This document shows positions 44,331-55,439 of a stretch of 64,000 nt of DNA, piece by piece. The position numbers were made by a program, and so were the translations under genes. This stretch comes from Macrothele yani. Its lineage: Eukaryota; Arthropoda; Arachnida; Araneae; Macrothelidae. The notes beneath the pieces were generated by a model. That model did not search any database, had not been told where the DNA came from, and saw only the letters and a program-made list of their open reading frames with translations. Position 1 is the first letter of the stretch. The number at the start of each line of letters is the position of its first letter. The DNA is taken from NCBI GenBank assembly GCA_039090855.1, contig CM077002.1, forward strand, positions 82,712,194-82,776,193, written 5' to 3'.

Positions 44331-44572
44331 GAAGCATCAAAACAAGACTTGGTGAACATAAAAAAGATGTTTCCAATAGTCTTCCAAAGACAGCTTTATC
44401 TGCACTAACCCTTGAAGACACCTATGCAGTTCCCATTTGGAAAGCAACCAAAAAGGTTGTCCCATTCATCAACAAGGCATCTCTGCATTTGAGAGCATTG
44501 AAATTTTGTTCACCAAAAACTGCAATTCAGAGACCCCTCACCAAATCCCATTTATTTGGATCTCTCTTCTAA
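44309..44572 (+). pseudogene. Penelope-like GIY-YIG endonuclease, C-terminal part
   Basis: YIGSTYRSIKTRLGEHKKDV, then LSALTLEDTYAVPIWKATKK and a terminal region. Y-I-G-S-T, R-x-G-E-H-K and the A-V-P-x-W pattern match the endonuclease in the other PLE copies (10069-10797). The GVY-IPISL part upstream is in a different frame (about 44270-44300). Confidence 0.75.
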
Positions 44573-44642
44573 AATCTGGCAACATTTCCAACACCCCAAC
44601 TTCAAATTCTAGTTCTGGCAACCAGCCCATCCAGTTGATCAC

Positions 44643-44680
44643 AGGTGACCAAGGTCGTAGGATGACCGAAAGCTACCGCT
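44643..44680 (+). ncRNA. Degenerate hammerhead-like motif after the PLE
   Basis: GUGACCA in place of CUGAUGA, stem II GGUC/GACC with loop GUAGGAU, GAAA (44669-44672), palindromic AGCU, then A and CCGC. The position (just 3' of the endonuclease) and the order of parts match the other copies, but the core is lost. Confidence 0.35.
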
Positions 44681-45063
44681 AAACGAACCTTTTACCATAC
44701 ATGACTCTGTGTGTTTCACTCGTTTTATATGTTTATGTGTTATTGTCGTGTGAAGCCTGAGTTTTAAACCAAGAAAGACCACCAGCTGTTTGTTTACAGT
44801 CTTTGACCTCATTCTAACTACCTTGGGGGAACCTAGGATTGGACTGGACAGTTCAAAGGGAGACAAAGACAAAAAGAACCTAGCGTTTTCTCAGCGCGAG
44901 TGGGGTAGGAGATCCACAACCTTGCCATGACACACGTTGTGGCACGAGTGTCTGGTGGGTGACCTGAACAAAAGTGATCAACTAAATTGAAACGGATCCC
45001 AGATTAATAAAAGGGGCCCCCAAATTAAGTTCACACATTAGAAATTATTGTTTCATTTCATTT

Positions 45064-45085
45064 AAAAAAAAAAAAAAAAAAAGGC

Positions 45086-45124
<39 letters not shown>
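45064..45124. repeat. Poly-A followed by (TC)n microsatellite
   Basis: An A run (45064-45082) and about 17 TC units (45090-45124). Confidence 0.95.
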
Positions 45125-45129
<5 letters not shown>

Positions 45130-45772
45130 ATCATTGATGGAAGAAATCACACTGCAGGGGGTCCTCAAACACCCCCCCCCTGGTTGTTGCGGTAGCCTTA
45201 AACTGGCCCTGACTGCATATGATATAAAATGTCCTCCATGTGTATGGCAACATATTCCTGTTTTGTCAGGATATTACTTGAGCAGATATAGAACTGCAAA
45301 CATAAGTAATCACTATTTGAAAATTAGTGGTAACACTTCAATCATGGTGTCCACTAATTTTCAAATGACCCATGTGGAATGCACTTAACAGATTTTGCAA
45401 GTAGCGTTACTTTTAGATGTCATCTCAATTTATGCAGTTTTTATGGACAAACTGAACTATCCAAAGTTGGCTGTTGGTGATGTCATCAGAAAATGAAAGC
45501 ATAGTAGTACCACTGCTGTTTGACATGGAAGCTTACTCTACATGAGTAAAGGGCAGTTGGAGGGATGATATGTCAGTTTTGTCAGTCATCCTGCAAAATA
45601 TTAACCAGGAGTTTCAGCCATCAACAGGGACTGTGCCAAACAGCTCCACAGCATAATGCTGCTATCAGCAGCCTCACCTTACATAGTGCATAGAACAGGA
45701 TAATGCATGCCATCTGGTGTAATGTGCCAAAATAAAGTTGAAAGGAGGTTGGTGATGATAGTGTGCCATTTG
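45125..45772. other. Intronic; no gene recognised
   Basis: Includes a C run (45172-45180) and a short inverted pair 'tttgaaaattagtgg / ccactaattttcaaa' at 45315-45365. No coding similarity was seen. Confidence 0.45.
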
Positions 45773-46435
45773 CAGGGTTCCCACAGTCCTTATAAATCCT
45801 TAAAAGTCCTTAAAAAATACTTAAGTTTTTTTAGGGTGCTTAAAAGTCCTTAATTTTTGCCCAAAATCCCCCAAAGTGCTTCAAAAGCACTTATTTTTTT
45901 TCCTAACTGTCTGCGTGAAATGCAGAAGTTACACTGTAGTGTGTACAACTTCTGCTGCTGGTTGGCTACGTTGATGATGCTCTGTGACATCAGCAAAAAA
46001 ACCTGTGGGAGAGCACGGGGCAGGAGGAGCTTTCGTCAGTGACTCATGGCGAACTTGACTTTGGTTTTACAATTCAAGCCATGAAGTAATTATGTGCAAT
46101 GTCCAAATCTAGATCTTGTAATTTTAACTACAGTTTTATGATTTACATTCTTTTTGTTGCATCTGTGATTATTCTCTCATATAAAAACTGATTTGACTGG
46201 AAGAACTGTCTTTTAAATCATGTTAAATTGTAATTTATTACATCCTCAAACTGGAATTATGTGCAACAATATTGCAAACTTCATCAACAGACTTTAGTTT
46301 TTATAGTTAAGTCATGCATAAAAGTGTATTTGTATATGTTATTTTCACGTGTGCAATTTGTAAGATCCTTAAAAAAAAATTGCAGGGTCCTTAAAAAGTG
46401 CTTATATTTTTGGGAGAAAATTAATGGGAACCCTG
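45773..46435. mobile_element. hAT-like non-autonomous element
   Basis: It begins CAGGGTTCCCAC and ends with the inverse GGGAACCCTG at 46435. Subterminal reiterations of 'tccttaaaa' on one side (45790-45860) and 'tccttaaaaa' / 'gtgctta' on the other are typical of a widespread animal hAT family whose ends read cagggttccca...tccttaaa. The 8-bp flanks (gccatttg, atttctta) are not a clean duplication. No transposase is present. Confidence 0.7.
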
Positions 46436-47700
46436 ATTTCTTATGATATGACTTCAAATATTCTGGTGGTGTTTTTTATTTACTGCCTGACACAGGGTAT
46501 CCAGAAATGATTATAACAAATAAAGTTGAATAAATTTAATAATCAAATCACTTAAATCTGATCTGAATACCTGTAAGGATTACTGTGTGTACACTTATAA
46601 GTTTTTGTTTATTATATGTGTTACATTGTATAGATATCCTTGAACTATTAATAAACTTCTACTTGTCTCCACAATTTATAATAATCAATCTGATTAGGCA
46701 TTCTCAAATTCAGAGAAAATGTTTGCAAACTCTCTCTCTAGTACAGATGGATGATGTGTTGCATCAGCATTACAACATTTAAGTTCCTTGTGGTTTCTTA
46801 GCTTTATTTCTGCAGGATCTTGTTGTAATAATCTACAGCTGTTAAGTTGGATAAACTGGTAGGCCACTTTTTATGGGTCTTTCTTGAGCAATCTTGAATG
46901 ATCTGAGAATGTTTAAATGAAAAGTTGTTTTATAATATGTGTAAAGTGGTGCATGCTCCATCTTTTTGGAAAATTGATCATGAAACACAGGTTATAATTT
47001 TTCCGGAGCTGTGGAAAATTTATTGTAATTTGCTGGAATCTTTTATGATGGCAACATTGTATGATGGGCAACATATAGAATTTAAATGATAATTCAATGA
47101 ATGTAGTTACATCAACTTTATGTTGATTATATGTTGCAGTATCATTATGCAATTTTCATTTTGGTATATTCATTTTTACACAGCTCTGCACACATACACA
47201 TGTGTTTTGTGTTTCTCAGAGAAAAGGAAAGGTAGAAAAATGTCTGAAACTCTGTGAAAATGAACTGTTGAAGGCACAGAGTTTGGAGCAAAGATGTGAG
47301 GGAAGAGACCCTATTACAGCAGTTCATTAAAAGTGATTGCTGATACACATGCATTTGTGAGTGTGTTTGAGAGAAAGAGATAAAAATATTTTAAATTTTT
47401 GAAGAGCTGTGTGAAATAGATAGTAACCAAGATAAAATTCCCATTAAAAAAAGAAAGGAAAAGTTAATTTAGGTTTCTCCAGCTACTAACCACTGCACTG
47501 TATTGTCATTTTCTGAGGAGTACATTTTGCATCATGCCTTTTCATAATTTATTTCTTGTTTCACTTGTTGGTATTTTACTTTAGTTATTAAAGTACATCT
47601 GTTTAATTACCATTTCGCTAGCTTTCCTTGGATAACCACTTAACTGCCAAATTAGTATGAAGATTTCAATACCAAAATTGCCACTTTTTTATTGGAGAAC
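46436..47700. other. Intronic; no gene recognised
   Basis: AT-rich. Tested for a coiled-coil exon near 47215 because of an acceptor-like 'tttctcag', but the frame closes within 13 codons. Confidence 0.45.
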
Positions 47701-47723
47701 TAAAATGTGTGTCACCAAGTACA

Positions 47724-49362
47724 CTAAATAGTTACAAAATGATATTTTGAATGTGATATATGAAACAGTACATGTTGTATTAACAGGCAATTAACGGATA
47801 ATAAATGAAAAGAAACAAGCACCATGAAACAAGTTGCCTCTAGTATTCTAGTAATTAGCTTAGCTTTAGTGTGATGCATTTTAAAACATGGTTTTAAGTA
47901 CAAACCAACTTCATAATCTTCACACCAGATTTGTGTCTCCTTTTGCTTCTTTTTGCCTGTATCATCTTTCTTCAAACAACATACTTTGCACTGTCTTGTT
48001 GGATCTTTCTTGTGAGGGGTAGGGGGAATATGGCAGGGAAAATGGAGTTCCGTAAGGTGGGCAAGACTGTCTGCATGAGATGGTCTTCCTGCCTTGTTCA
48101 TCCTGGAAATCTGATTATCATACTTATGAAAAGCTATTCCACAACTTGGCTTTGCAATTCTAAAAATGTGATGCTCTTGCCAAGTATTTTTCTATACAGC
48201 AAAAAAGAGTTCCTAAGAACTTTGTCAATCAAGTGAGAGAATATCTTTTTATGATACTTTTTCTGCTTTTTCCAGGTTGTGGGATGAAAGGTTTCCTGAT
48301 CACATAGCTCCACACCACCCATAGTTAGGTTGTAGTCAACAACAAGTTTTGGCTTCTCTATGTTTTCATTTTGTTTTTGTTTTGTTCTGTACAGTGACCT
48401 TAGAAGCACCATGAATAGTGCTCATCAAGAATACATCCCTCTTATCCTTCCATCTCATAGCTATTACCTTACCTTTTTGAAAAGCCAATAATTCACCTTT
48501 CTGTAATGGTATTTTGGCAAAATTCTTGGGCAGATTCTTTCTGTTGTTTTTTACAGTGTCATACATGTCTGTTCGTTTGGCAACCAGTAAGTTAGCAAGC
48601 TCTGGTGACATGTAATAATTGTCTACAGTCACACAATAGCCTTGGCCCAGAAAGCAATTCAAAAGATGCATCACGACTTTCGTGCCTAGTCCATACTCTG
48701 TGTACAGTTAATTGAAAACAGTACTATGTCCTGTATATATATAATAAAGTCACAAATGTAGCCACTTTTGGCTTCACAAAGCATAAAAAATTTGATTTCA
48801 AATATGGCCCTTTTTATTGATGTGTACTGTTTTCAGGATAACATGCCTTTACAAGGTATTAAGCTTTCATGAAGAGAGAAGTATCTTTCTGGTTTGTAAA
48901 ACTCATAGAACTTATGCCTTGTATGGTTGATGTCTGTATACAGCTTCCACAGTTTTGGAATGGGAAATTTCTCTTTTTTTTTTTTTTCAGTTTCATTTTG
49001 GTAAAAACGTAAATATCTTATAAGCAAAATGAAGCAGTTTTTAGATATTATTTGTGAAAATACCAGGGTTTGCAAAAACCTGCATTGTGACCAGTACATA
49101 TCTTGTGATGGCTTTTTTAGAATGCCTAGCAGAATTAGTAGCTTCATTTCTTTTTTTACTTTGATGTCATTTTTACTTTGTGAAAAGTCAGACAAGTTTG
49201 TCTGATGCTTTCTTATTTCTTGTTCTTTAAAACAGTTCATTTCTGTGACTATTATGCCTGTGAGTTCAGAATCAAAGAACTTTTCAAATATATATACAGA
49301 CATACAGTTTTCATGCACAGGAAAAGTTATACCTGGTTGCCAGTAAAAGGGAAACCTAGCAG
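47724..49362 (-). pseudogene. piggyBac-type transposase, catalytically dead
   Basis: Read on the minus strand in order: PFTGN box (about 49345-49362), FFDSELTGIIVTEMNCFKEQ, ILKKPSQDMYWSQ, the first catalytic region YFSLHESLIPCKGMLS (Asp replaced by His), YGLGTKVVMHLLNCFLGQGY and VTVDNYYMSPELANLL (second Asp intact), LVVDYNLTMGGVELCDQ (third Asp of GGVD replaced by Glu), and a C-terminal cysteine-rich domain RQCKVCCLKK ... IWCEDYEVGLYLKPCFKMHH. Stops or shifts lie near 48830, 48700, 48400 and 48134. TTAA flanks were not defined. Confidence 0.8.
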
Positions 49363-49417
49363 CAGAGCCGTAGTTTGGGGACCACTAGGGGAGTGGTCCC
49401 CAAACTACGGCTCTTAT
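49361..49417. repeat. Hairpin of two hAT-type ends
   Basis: 'agagccgtagtttggggacc' (20 of 24 shared bases) and its exact inverse are separated by only 'taggggag'-like bases. AGTGGTCCCCAAAC is a common hAT terminus, so this looks like the ends of two elements meeting, or a minimal MITE. It interrupts the piggyBac frame just upstream of its PFTGN box. Confidence 0.7.
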
Positions 49418-49615
49418 GAAAGACTCAATGAATTTAATATATATATACTTGGGAAAAAAATTAACAAAAAACATTTTTGGTATCACACCTAAAGCACTAT
49501 ACATCAATGTGACTGAGAGGAAAATCCTATAAATCAGCTGATTGAAGATCGTGTATCTTGAGCTGTAAATATGGAAACTGGAAGTTCTAAAACACCTAAG
49601 TGTTTTCACCGAAGA

Positions 49616-49771
49616 TGTGGCATAGCCAGAAATTTCTTAAGGTGGGGTCAATGGGTTTGGTTCATTGGTGAAAGCCTCGTATACATGTATATATTGCTTT
49701 AAATTCGTGCTCAGTCTTCCCTCAAGGGAGGGGTTTACACCCAGACCCACCCCTCTGGCTACGCCACTGCT
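49616..49771. mobile_element. Short hAT-type MITE
   Basis: 'gtggcatagccagaaattt' at 49618 and 'ctctggctacgccactg' ending at 49770 are imperfect inverses and match the frequent hAT end CAGTGGCGTAGCCAG. Total length is about 155 bp, non-coding. The 8-bp duplication is not clear. Confidence 0.6.
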
Positions 49772-50643
49772 GAAGCTTGTTTAAAACACAGCATATCAAC
49801 TTGTCACTCTGACTTCCACATGAAACTGTTGCAATCATATAACGTAAACCTGTCCGTTTTCCCGTACTCATTACAATTACTCATTTTCGAATTGCTTGGC
49901 ATTCAGTGAGGTCCATTGCAAAAGTTCAGGCATAAAAAAATATGTTGATGCTAGAATGTAAAAATATACAAAGCAAAGGCACACAAACATTGAAAAGCAA
50001 GTGAAACACTTCAAACTATGTCATACTATGCAATGGAAAACCAGTACATGCGATGGATATAATTATACTACTTATAGTGTGAAAGGAGGAGAATCTGCAT
50101 CTCTAAAAAATTTGGACACAACAGAAACATAATGCAAAACATTCCATTATTTGGCAGACATGTATGCCATTTGCAGACATCTCTATCAGTTCAAAGGTAA
50201 ATGGTAATTTAAATTAATAGTTAATTAACTATTTCACCATATCAAAATTAATCAGTAGGATGTCTTCAATCTTTTTTGAAAGATTATTTCCTTTGAAGTT
50301 CTCATAAACATTTGGACAAAATTTCTAAAAGTGCCTAGAGAAAACAAACAACGATATTGCATACTTTTGTCCCATTCCAATCGAATCGATTGTAAACAGT
50401 TATTTTAAAACAAAGCCTGGAAATATCAAATTTTGTCTTCATTGGTTAAACAGTTTTTAAGTCATTTCATTCTAAAATGAAAAAAAAAAAAAAAAGATCC
50501 CAGGGGTGCCTCCTCTTTTGGTACCATTAAGGGCACCTAAAGATAAGGTACTCTGAGGATATATGTATATATATAAGGAACATTTTTCTAGCCTCCCCTA
50601 GAATTTGCCACTAACTAAGGTCCTGACTACCAGGCGTGTTCTG

Positions 50644-50856
50644 TCATCCTGAAGAAGGTATTTCACACCAGTCCCTCACACTTCGGAATAAATCATCATC
50701 ATCTGATTCCGATTCGCTACTGCAATCACTGTCAGTCCAATCAGTCTCACTTGAATCACTTGATTCATAATGAAACTCTTCATTCTCCTCATCAGAAGAA
50801 TCTGTGTCATCTTGAGAATGCTTCCAGCACACAGACACATCACATGCTAATGCCAT
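50644..50856 (-). pseudogene. Acidic Ser/Asp/Glu-rich open frame, possible piggyBac N-terminus
   Basis: A 70-codon frame beginning MALACDVSVCWKH and dominated by DSSDEENEEF, DSSETDWTDSD and SESESDDDD. piggyBac transposases often start with such an acidic stretch. This one lies upstream (on the same strand) of the piggyBac relic at 49362, separated by 1.3 kb containing hAT-type ends and a MITE. The link is inference. A low-complexity chance frame cannot be excluded. Confidence 0.4.
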
Positions 50857-50989
50857 TTCTAAACTACCTTTTAAAATGTTATGCTACTTTTCACGTTGAC
50901 AGAAAAACTCATTTCATCTAGTACTTCTGCTGCCATCTGCACTCAGATGTGAAAATCATTCTTTTCACGTGATCCTCTCAGGAGCGGCA

Positions 50990-51135
50990 GTCAGGAAAAG
51001 GTGAAAGGAGTCTTGCTTGAGACTTTCTTGGGCATGGCATTTTGGTACTGTAGGAAAGGAGTCTTGTCCGAGACAGTCTCAGACGTGGCATTTTGGTATT
51101 GTAATGTCATGGCCGAGATATTCTCAGGTATGCCA
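50990..51135. repeat. About 65-bp degenerate tandem repeat
   Basis: 'ggagtcttgcttgagacttt' and 'ggcatggcattttggtactg' recur as 'ggagtcttgtccgagacagt' and 'gacgtggcattttggtattg', with a third weaker unit (atggccgagatattctcagg). Confidence 0.65.
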
Positions 51136-51154
51136 TGCTTGAGAAACAACAGTT

Positions 51155-51197
51155 TAGCTTCAGAAAACTGTTGTTAAACAATAGTTTTCTGAAGCTA
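51155..51197. repeat. Short inverted repeat
   Basis: 'tagcttcagaaaactgttgt' is inverted as 'aacaatagttttctgaagcta' (20 bases shared), a hairpin with almost no loop, about 150 bp before the last host exon. Confidence 0.75.
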
Positions 51198-51302
51198 TAG
51201 TCACAAGTGATTTTTTTTAATAATAACCAGATACATTTTTCAAAGCTTAGTAGAATTCAGCTATGTCATTGTTTTGTATTTGCAGTTCTTTGTAAGCTAT
51301 GT

Positions 51303-51338
51303 ATATATATACATATATATATATATATATTTTTTTTT
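51303..51338. repeat. (TA)n then T tract before the last host exon
   Basis: A (TA)n run followed by eight Ts serves as an unusual polypyrimidine region for the acceptor 'caatcatcag' at 51348. Confidence 0.8.
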
Positions 51339-51348
51339 CAATCATCAG

Positions 51349-51513
51349 GTGATAACTTCCTTGAAACGAGATTATCGCCTTCAGATGAAAAGAGAAGTAC
51401 GTAAGATGCAGGATGACATTGTCAGGAATCAGGATGCCTTTCATTTTAGGGAACTGGATGCAGAAATGTATCTCGAGAAGCTTAGAGACAAATACAGCAC
51501 ACGTTTTAAGTGA
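51349..51513 (+). CDS. CEP95 orthologue, final coding exon
   Basis: The acceptor is atcatcag. The exon is 165 bp, phase 0, ending in TGA at 51511-51513. It encodes VITSLKRDYRLQMKREVRKM, QDDIVRNQDAFHFRELDAEM and YLEKLRDKYSTRFK. The K-R-x-x-R-x-x-M-x-x-E-V/I-x-x-x-Q-D-x-I series and the F-R-E-L-D/E-A-E box are the features of the CEP95 C-terminus as I know it. The vertebrate protein ends a few residues later, so the length fits. With the three upstream exons it gives a continuous 178-residue C-terminal coiled coil. Confidence 0.78.
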   Translation: MITSLKRDYRLQMKREVRKMQDDIVRNQDAFHFRELDAEMYLEKLRDKYSTRFK

Positions 51514-52240
51514 ACTTTAAAGTGTAGATTCTGTAATATGAAGTTCTTTAATTTTTTGTTGTAAATTTTGTATATATTTTTTTATAATCTGATATGCTTT
51601 TATTGTTGAGAATGTATATGGACATCAAACAATTAAGTGTGATAAAGCCATAAATTTGACTATATAATGATATATTTACATGATAGAAGGTGTGAGCAAC
51701 TGAAGTTCAAAACTTATTAATTCATTCAATGCAAGCTTTTATTGTAACTTTTAGATAAATTGTTCCTATCTGATCTGATTCAGTTTTGAGAAAAAATATT
51801 TTTATGTAAAAGTATTCCTTCTAAATCTATTATACCTGCCATATTCAACTTTAAGATTTTTTAAATGTGACCTGTATTATGTCAGTTTTTAAATTTTATC
51901 TTTGGTATTGGAGTTGAGATTATGGAGAAATTGCTTGAAGATTCAAATATTTAATATATATTTAATATGCAGTAGAACATGGTTATTATTTTAGCTAAGG
52001 GATTGCCATCACATTTGACAATGATGATGATGATGATATGAGCAACACTTGTAATTAAGGCTAGCTTATATTAGAACACATACACTGTAGCACAGTAAAT
52101 ACCTAAAATGAATGTTTTACTTACAGTATATAAAAAATACAGCAGTGAAATTGTCTTGTTTTAATAAGAAAATAACATTATTGTACTTTAATATTTTTCT
52201 GTAAACAATTGGGAAATAAATGTACAGTAAATTTTTAGGA
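51514..52240 (+). other. Likely 3' UTR of the host gene
   Basis: AT-rich sequence following the stop. AATAAA at 52215-52220 is a candidate polyadenylation signal, and another is at 53348-53353. Which one is used cannot be told from the sequence. Confidence 0.4.
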
Positions 52241-52489
52241 ATAACCATACATATAATGCAAAATGTCATTTTATCTGTGACAGTGTAAAGAAATACGTAA
52301 CTGATGTATAATTTCATCGATTACAATGCTTTGTAATTGGAGTATACTTTCTTTTAAATACATATATTGGTTGAAGACCAATATGTGTTTTCAAGGTTTG
52401 ATTTCAATAACAAGTTTTTGCAGTATTTATTGATCCTTTTCTCCTGCTGCGTGGAATCGCTGTACTATCTGTAGAGCTTCCAAGGCCGT

Positions 52490-52562
52490 TAAAAGGGGAG
52501 GAGGAGGGGGAGGAGACTGCTTTTTGTTAAACCAAAAAAGCAGTCTCCCATCCCCCTTTAAA
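52490..52562. repeat. Imperfect hairpin
   Basis: 'ttaaaagggg ... gagactgctttttg' pairs with 'caaaaaagcagtctc ... ccccctttaaa'. Non-coding and possibly a MITE remnant. Confidence 0.6.
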
Positions 52563-53246
52563 TTTATTGTATACATTTTTTTTTATCAAAATTAGCATGT
52601 GGAGTTTGTATTTTAAACTTCTGATAACCCATTGATTCAGAAGCTGTAATTTGCCTCACCCTCTAACTTGTTGGATTTCATATTTTTTTACAGCTTTTGC
52701 CAACAAATTACTTCTCCGAGGACTAAGCATGCAGCAAACAGCTTACCCACTGGACTTAGTGGCACTATTGTTTTTTTGTCTCATGATATTTTAATAATAC
52801 ACAATTGATAACCCAGAGAGTTACTTTTAATATTTTAAATTAGCTTCCCAGAATATCTGCACTACAAGTGGTGGGAGCTGAAAGGAAAACAATGGTGATG
52901 AATGACATTAAAACTGATGTTGACATTTTTTATGATGTTGTAAGGAGTGTTCTGAAGTATTATCTCTAAAGGGAATTTCTTGGGATCAAAATATGTATTG
53001 ACTTTTTGCTGTTATGGCTGTGGCAAGAAGCAAAAAGTTTAAAAACAAGAAGTTTATAGCCAAGTTTTACTGAATATATAAATTCGAATATTTTTGATTA
53101 ATTCTAATATATGTTTTATGAAAGTAATCACACAAATTCAGAAAATAAAAAAATATGACTGAGAAAAATTCTTTACTTGTAGTTTTTCTTTTTTTACTGT
53201 AAGTTTCAGTTCTATGATGAACAGAATAATATATATTTTTTGCTTT

Positions 53247-53248
<2 letters not shown>

Positions 53249-53282
<34 letters not shown>
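53249..53282. repeat. (TG)n microsatellite
   Basis: About 16 uninterrupted TG units. The His-Thr-rich minus-strand frame here is an artefact of the repeat. Confidence 0.95.
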
Positions 53283-53283
<1 letters not shown>

Positions 53284-55430
53284 ACGCGCTTGCTTGCTCA
53301 CGGATGCACGTGTGCTAACTAGGAAGTGCTTTCTCTGAAAATTAGTCAATAAATTTTTTGAACCAAAATGACAAACAGTAAGATGCTATATTGTGTTTTC
53401 ATGGTGATTCAGTTGTTTGTACATGTTGTACCATAACAAATATATTTTGTTATATCATTTTCAGGATATCGTGTATGATTTTTATCTTCAATTTTGTGGA
53501 AAAATTTCTTTAAATTGTTAAGATTTGTGCTTGCATGTATGTACCTATTAAATTTCTGTATATCTTTCCTCTTGGAATTCCTACTATTGTTATATTTTTC
53601 TGTCCACAGACTGGTGCTACTCATAGCCACAAATACTTTTTTAGATGTTTTACTTGTTTTCATGAGCACTCTTACACAGTGAAGTTTTAAAGTGAAGTAA
53701 GACAAGCTTTACAGCTCATTGATTCTACCCTTCCTCAACTTGTTTAGTTTATTATTTGTATTAATGAGCATTGTTCTAGTATGACAGTTATGGCACACTT
53801 TGTAGCTGTATGTCAATGAGAAAAAGTTGCAGTTACTTGAACTATCCTTGCATCACTTACATGTGGATTAATATGTGTTGATTCAATAATTAAAATACAT
53901 ATTTTAAACACATTTGTTTAAAAAAACATTTTATTTGTAGATATGCATTTTCCCACAATGTAATAAAATGACTTATTCCATGGTACAACTATGTAAATTA
54001 AAATCAGTTGCCATGGTATTATTTTTGGCTAGAGTAAAACATTAAAACCATAAATATTTGTTTTTATTATTTTGATTTTAGAAAACTGAAATCATGTCTT
54101 TCTTCTTATGACAAGGAGAACATATTCTTGTGTTAGGTTTTGGAATACTTCTTCGTATTAAAAATGTGACACTAAAATTTCATTACAAAGACAACAAAAT
54201 GCCTGATTATTTCTTTCTGTGACTCCATAATAAAATATTGATTCTTGTTAAAATAACTTACCTTTTTAGCATCTAGGTTAAGCCTCTGTTTTTTAAGTTC
54301 TGAAAATAACATCTGTACATCACACACATCACTATTATTAAATTCAATACACCAAAGCAGTCATTGGATAAACACTCACAATGGTGACTTGACAAAACAG
54401 ATGGAGCAGGCATTAGTTTCTATTTGTCAAGCTTCTTAACCACTCAGTTTTCGTGTTTAGTTTCCCTGAGGTAAGATGTAAGATTGCTATTGGATCTACA
54501 ATTTCGTTGTTATTGTTTGTCATTTCTGTAGAAAGTCAACCATGAATAAGCAGATCAGGAAACTGCAAAATTCAGAGTTACTATGTTAAACTCATCCAAA
54601 ACTTTATATTTTTTATAACAAAACTATATTATATAATTTTGTAATATATATTTTTATTTCAGTTTATTTTGTTCTCTGAAGTAAATGGAAACTGTTCTGT
54701 AAAACACTCTTTTGTGTGATGTACACAAGAAAGTAGGATAACTTACTGATATTAGAATGAGTCTTAATCCTTTATCCTGCTAAGATTAGGTATATGTATT
54801 TTTCAGTTTATGAAAAACTGTTAATGTAGCAAAAATTCCAAATATGCAGTGAGAATACAGAACAATTTCCATGATAAAAAATGATAAGTAATACATTTGT
54901 TTAAAGAAATGGCTATTTTATATGGGAAATGAAAGTGAATATGAAATTAAAGCTCATTTTTTTTCAATTATTCCTTAACTTATAGCAGAATAAACCTAAT
55001 TATGAGATTTTAGTAAATATATTGCAATTTTTTTTTTTTTTTTTTCAAATTTTATGCTGTAAGTATCACCTAGAAATCTGAATAAATGGGATGAATCAAA
55101 ATATCTGAAAATGCAATCAGCCTGAAAGAGTACTTAAAGCCATAATTTAAAATTTCTAAATTGTGGTTCAAAAGTTGGGTGATTTATTTTACAAGGGCAC
55201 CAGAAATGGGGGATATTTTAATTCTTCAAACAAAGTAGCTATGCCAAAGTGGCCTCATTGTCAGGCTGATTGTCTGAGTTGGGCCCAGGCTCATGTTGTA
55301 GATAAAGCCTGGCTGGTGTGTTTGTGCTAGAGATCTGCCCTCTTTGTGGATCTGGTGGCTCTAAATTTGGTATAGGCAACTTCTTATGGTCCAAGGAAAC
55401 ACAATAAAAACAAAGGATCTCTGTTTTACA
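53283..55430. other. Downstream flank; no gene recognised
   Basis: AT-rich, with no family similarity in either strand's frames. A T run lies at 55028-55046. The 98-codon minus frame at 53409-53705 has no conserved motif. Confidence 0.45.
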
Positions 55431-55439
55431 TAACGGATA

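Larger units (their letters stand above)
42725..44690 (+). mobile_element. Penelope-like element with 5' inverted stub and internal duplication
   Basis: An inverted repeat at the 5' end pairs 42721-42768 with 42787-42836 (ttccatgagtggtcgaag / inverse) around an 18-bp spacer, the usual 5'-truncation structure of PLEs. RT (42818-43618), linker (43619-44310, containing a 416-bp tandem duplication), GIY-YIG (44309-44572) and a hammerhead-like remnant (44643-44680) follow in order. Confidence 0.8.

Noticed and set aside
47210..47260. Candidate additional CEP95 exon after 'tttctcag'
   Set aside because: The frame stops after about 12 codons, and the exon at 38713 already satisfies phase and family length.
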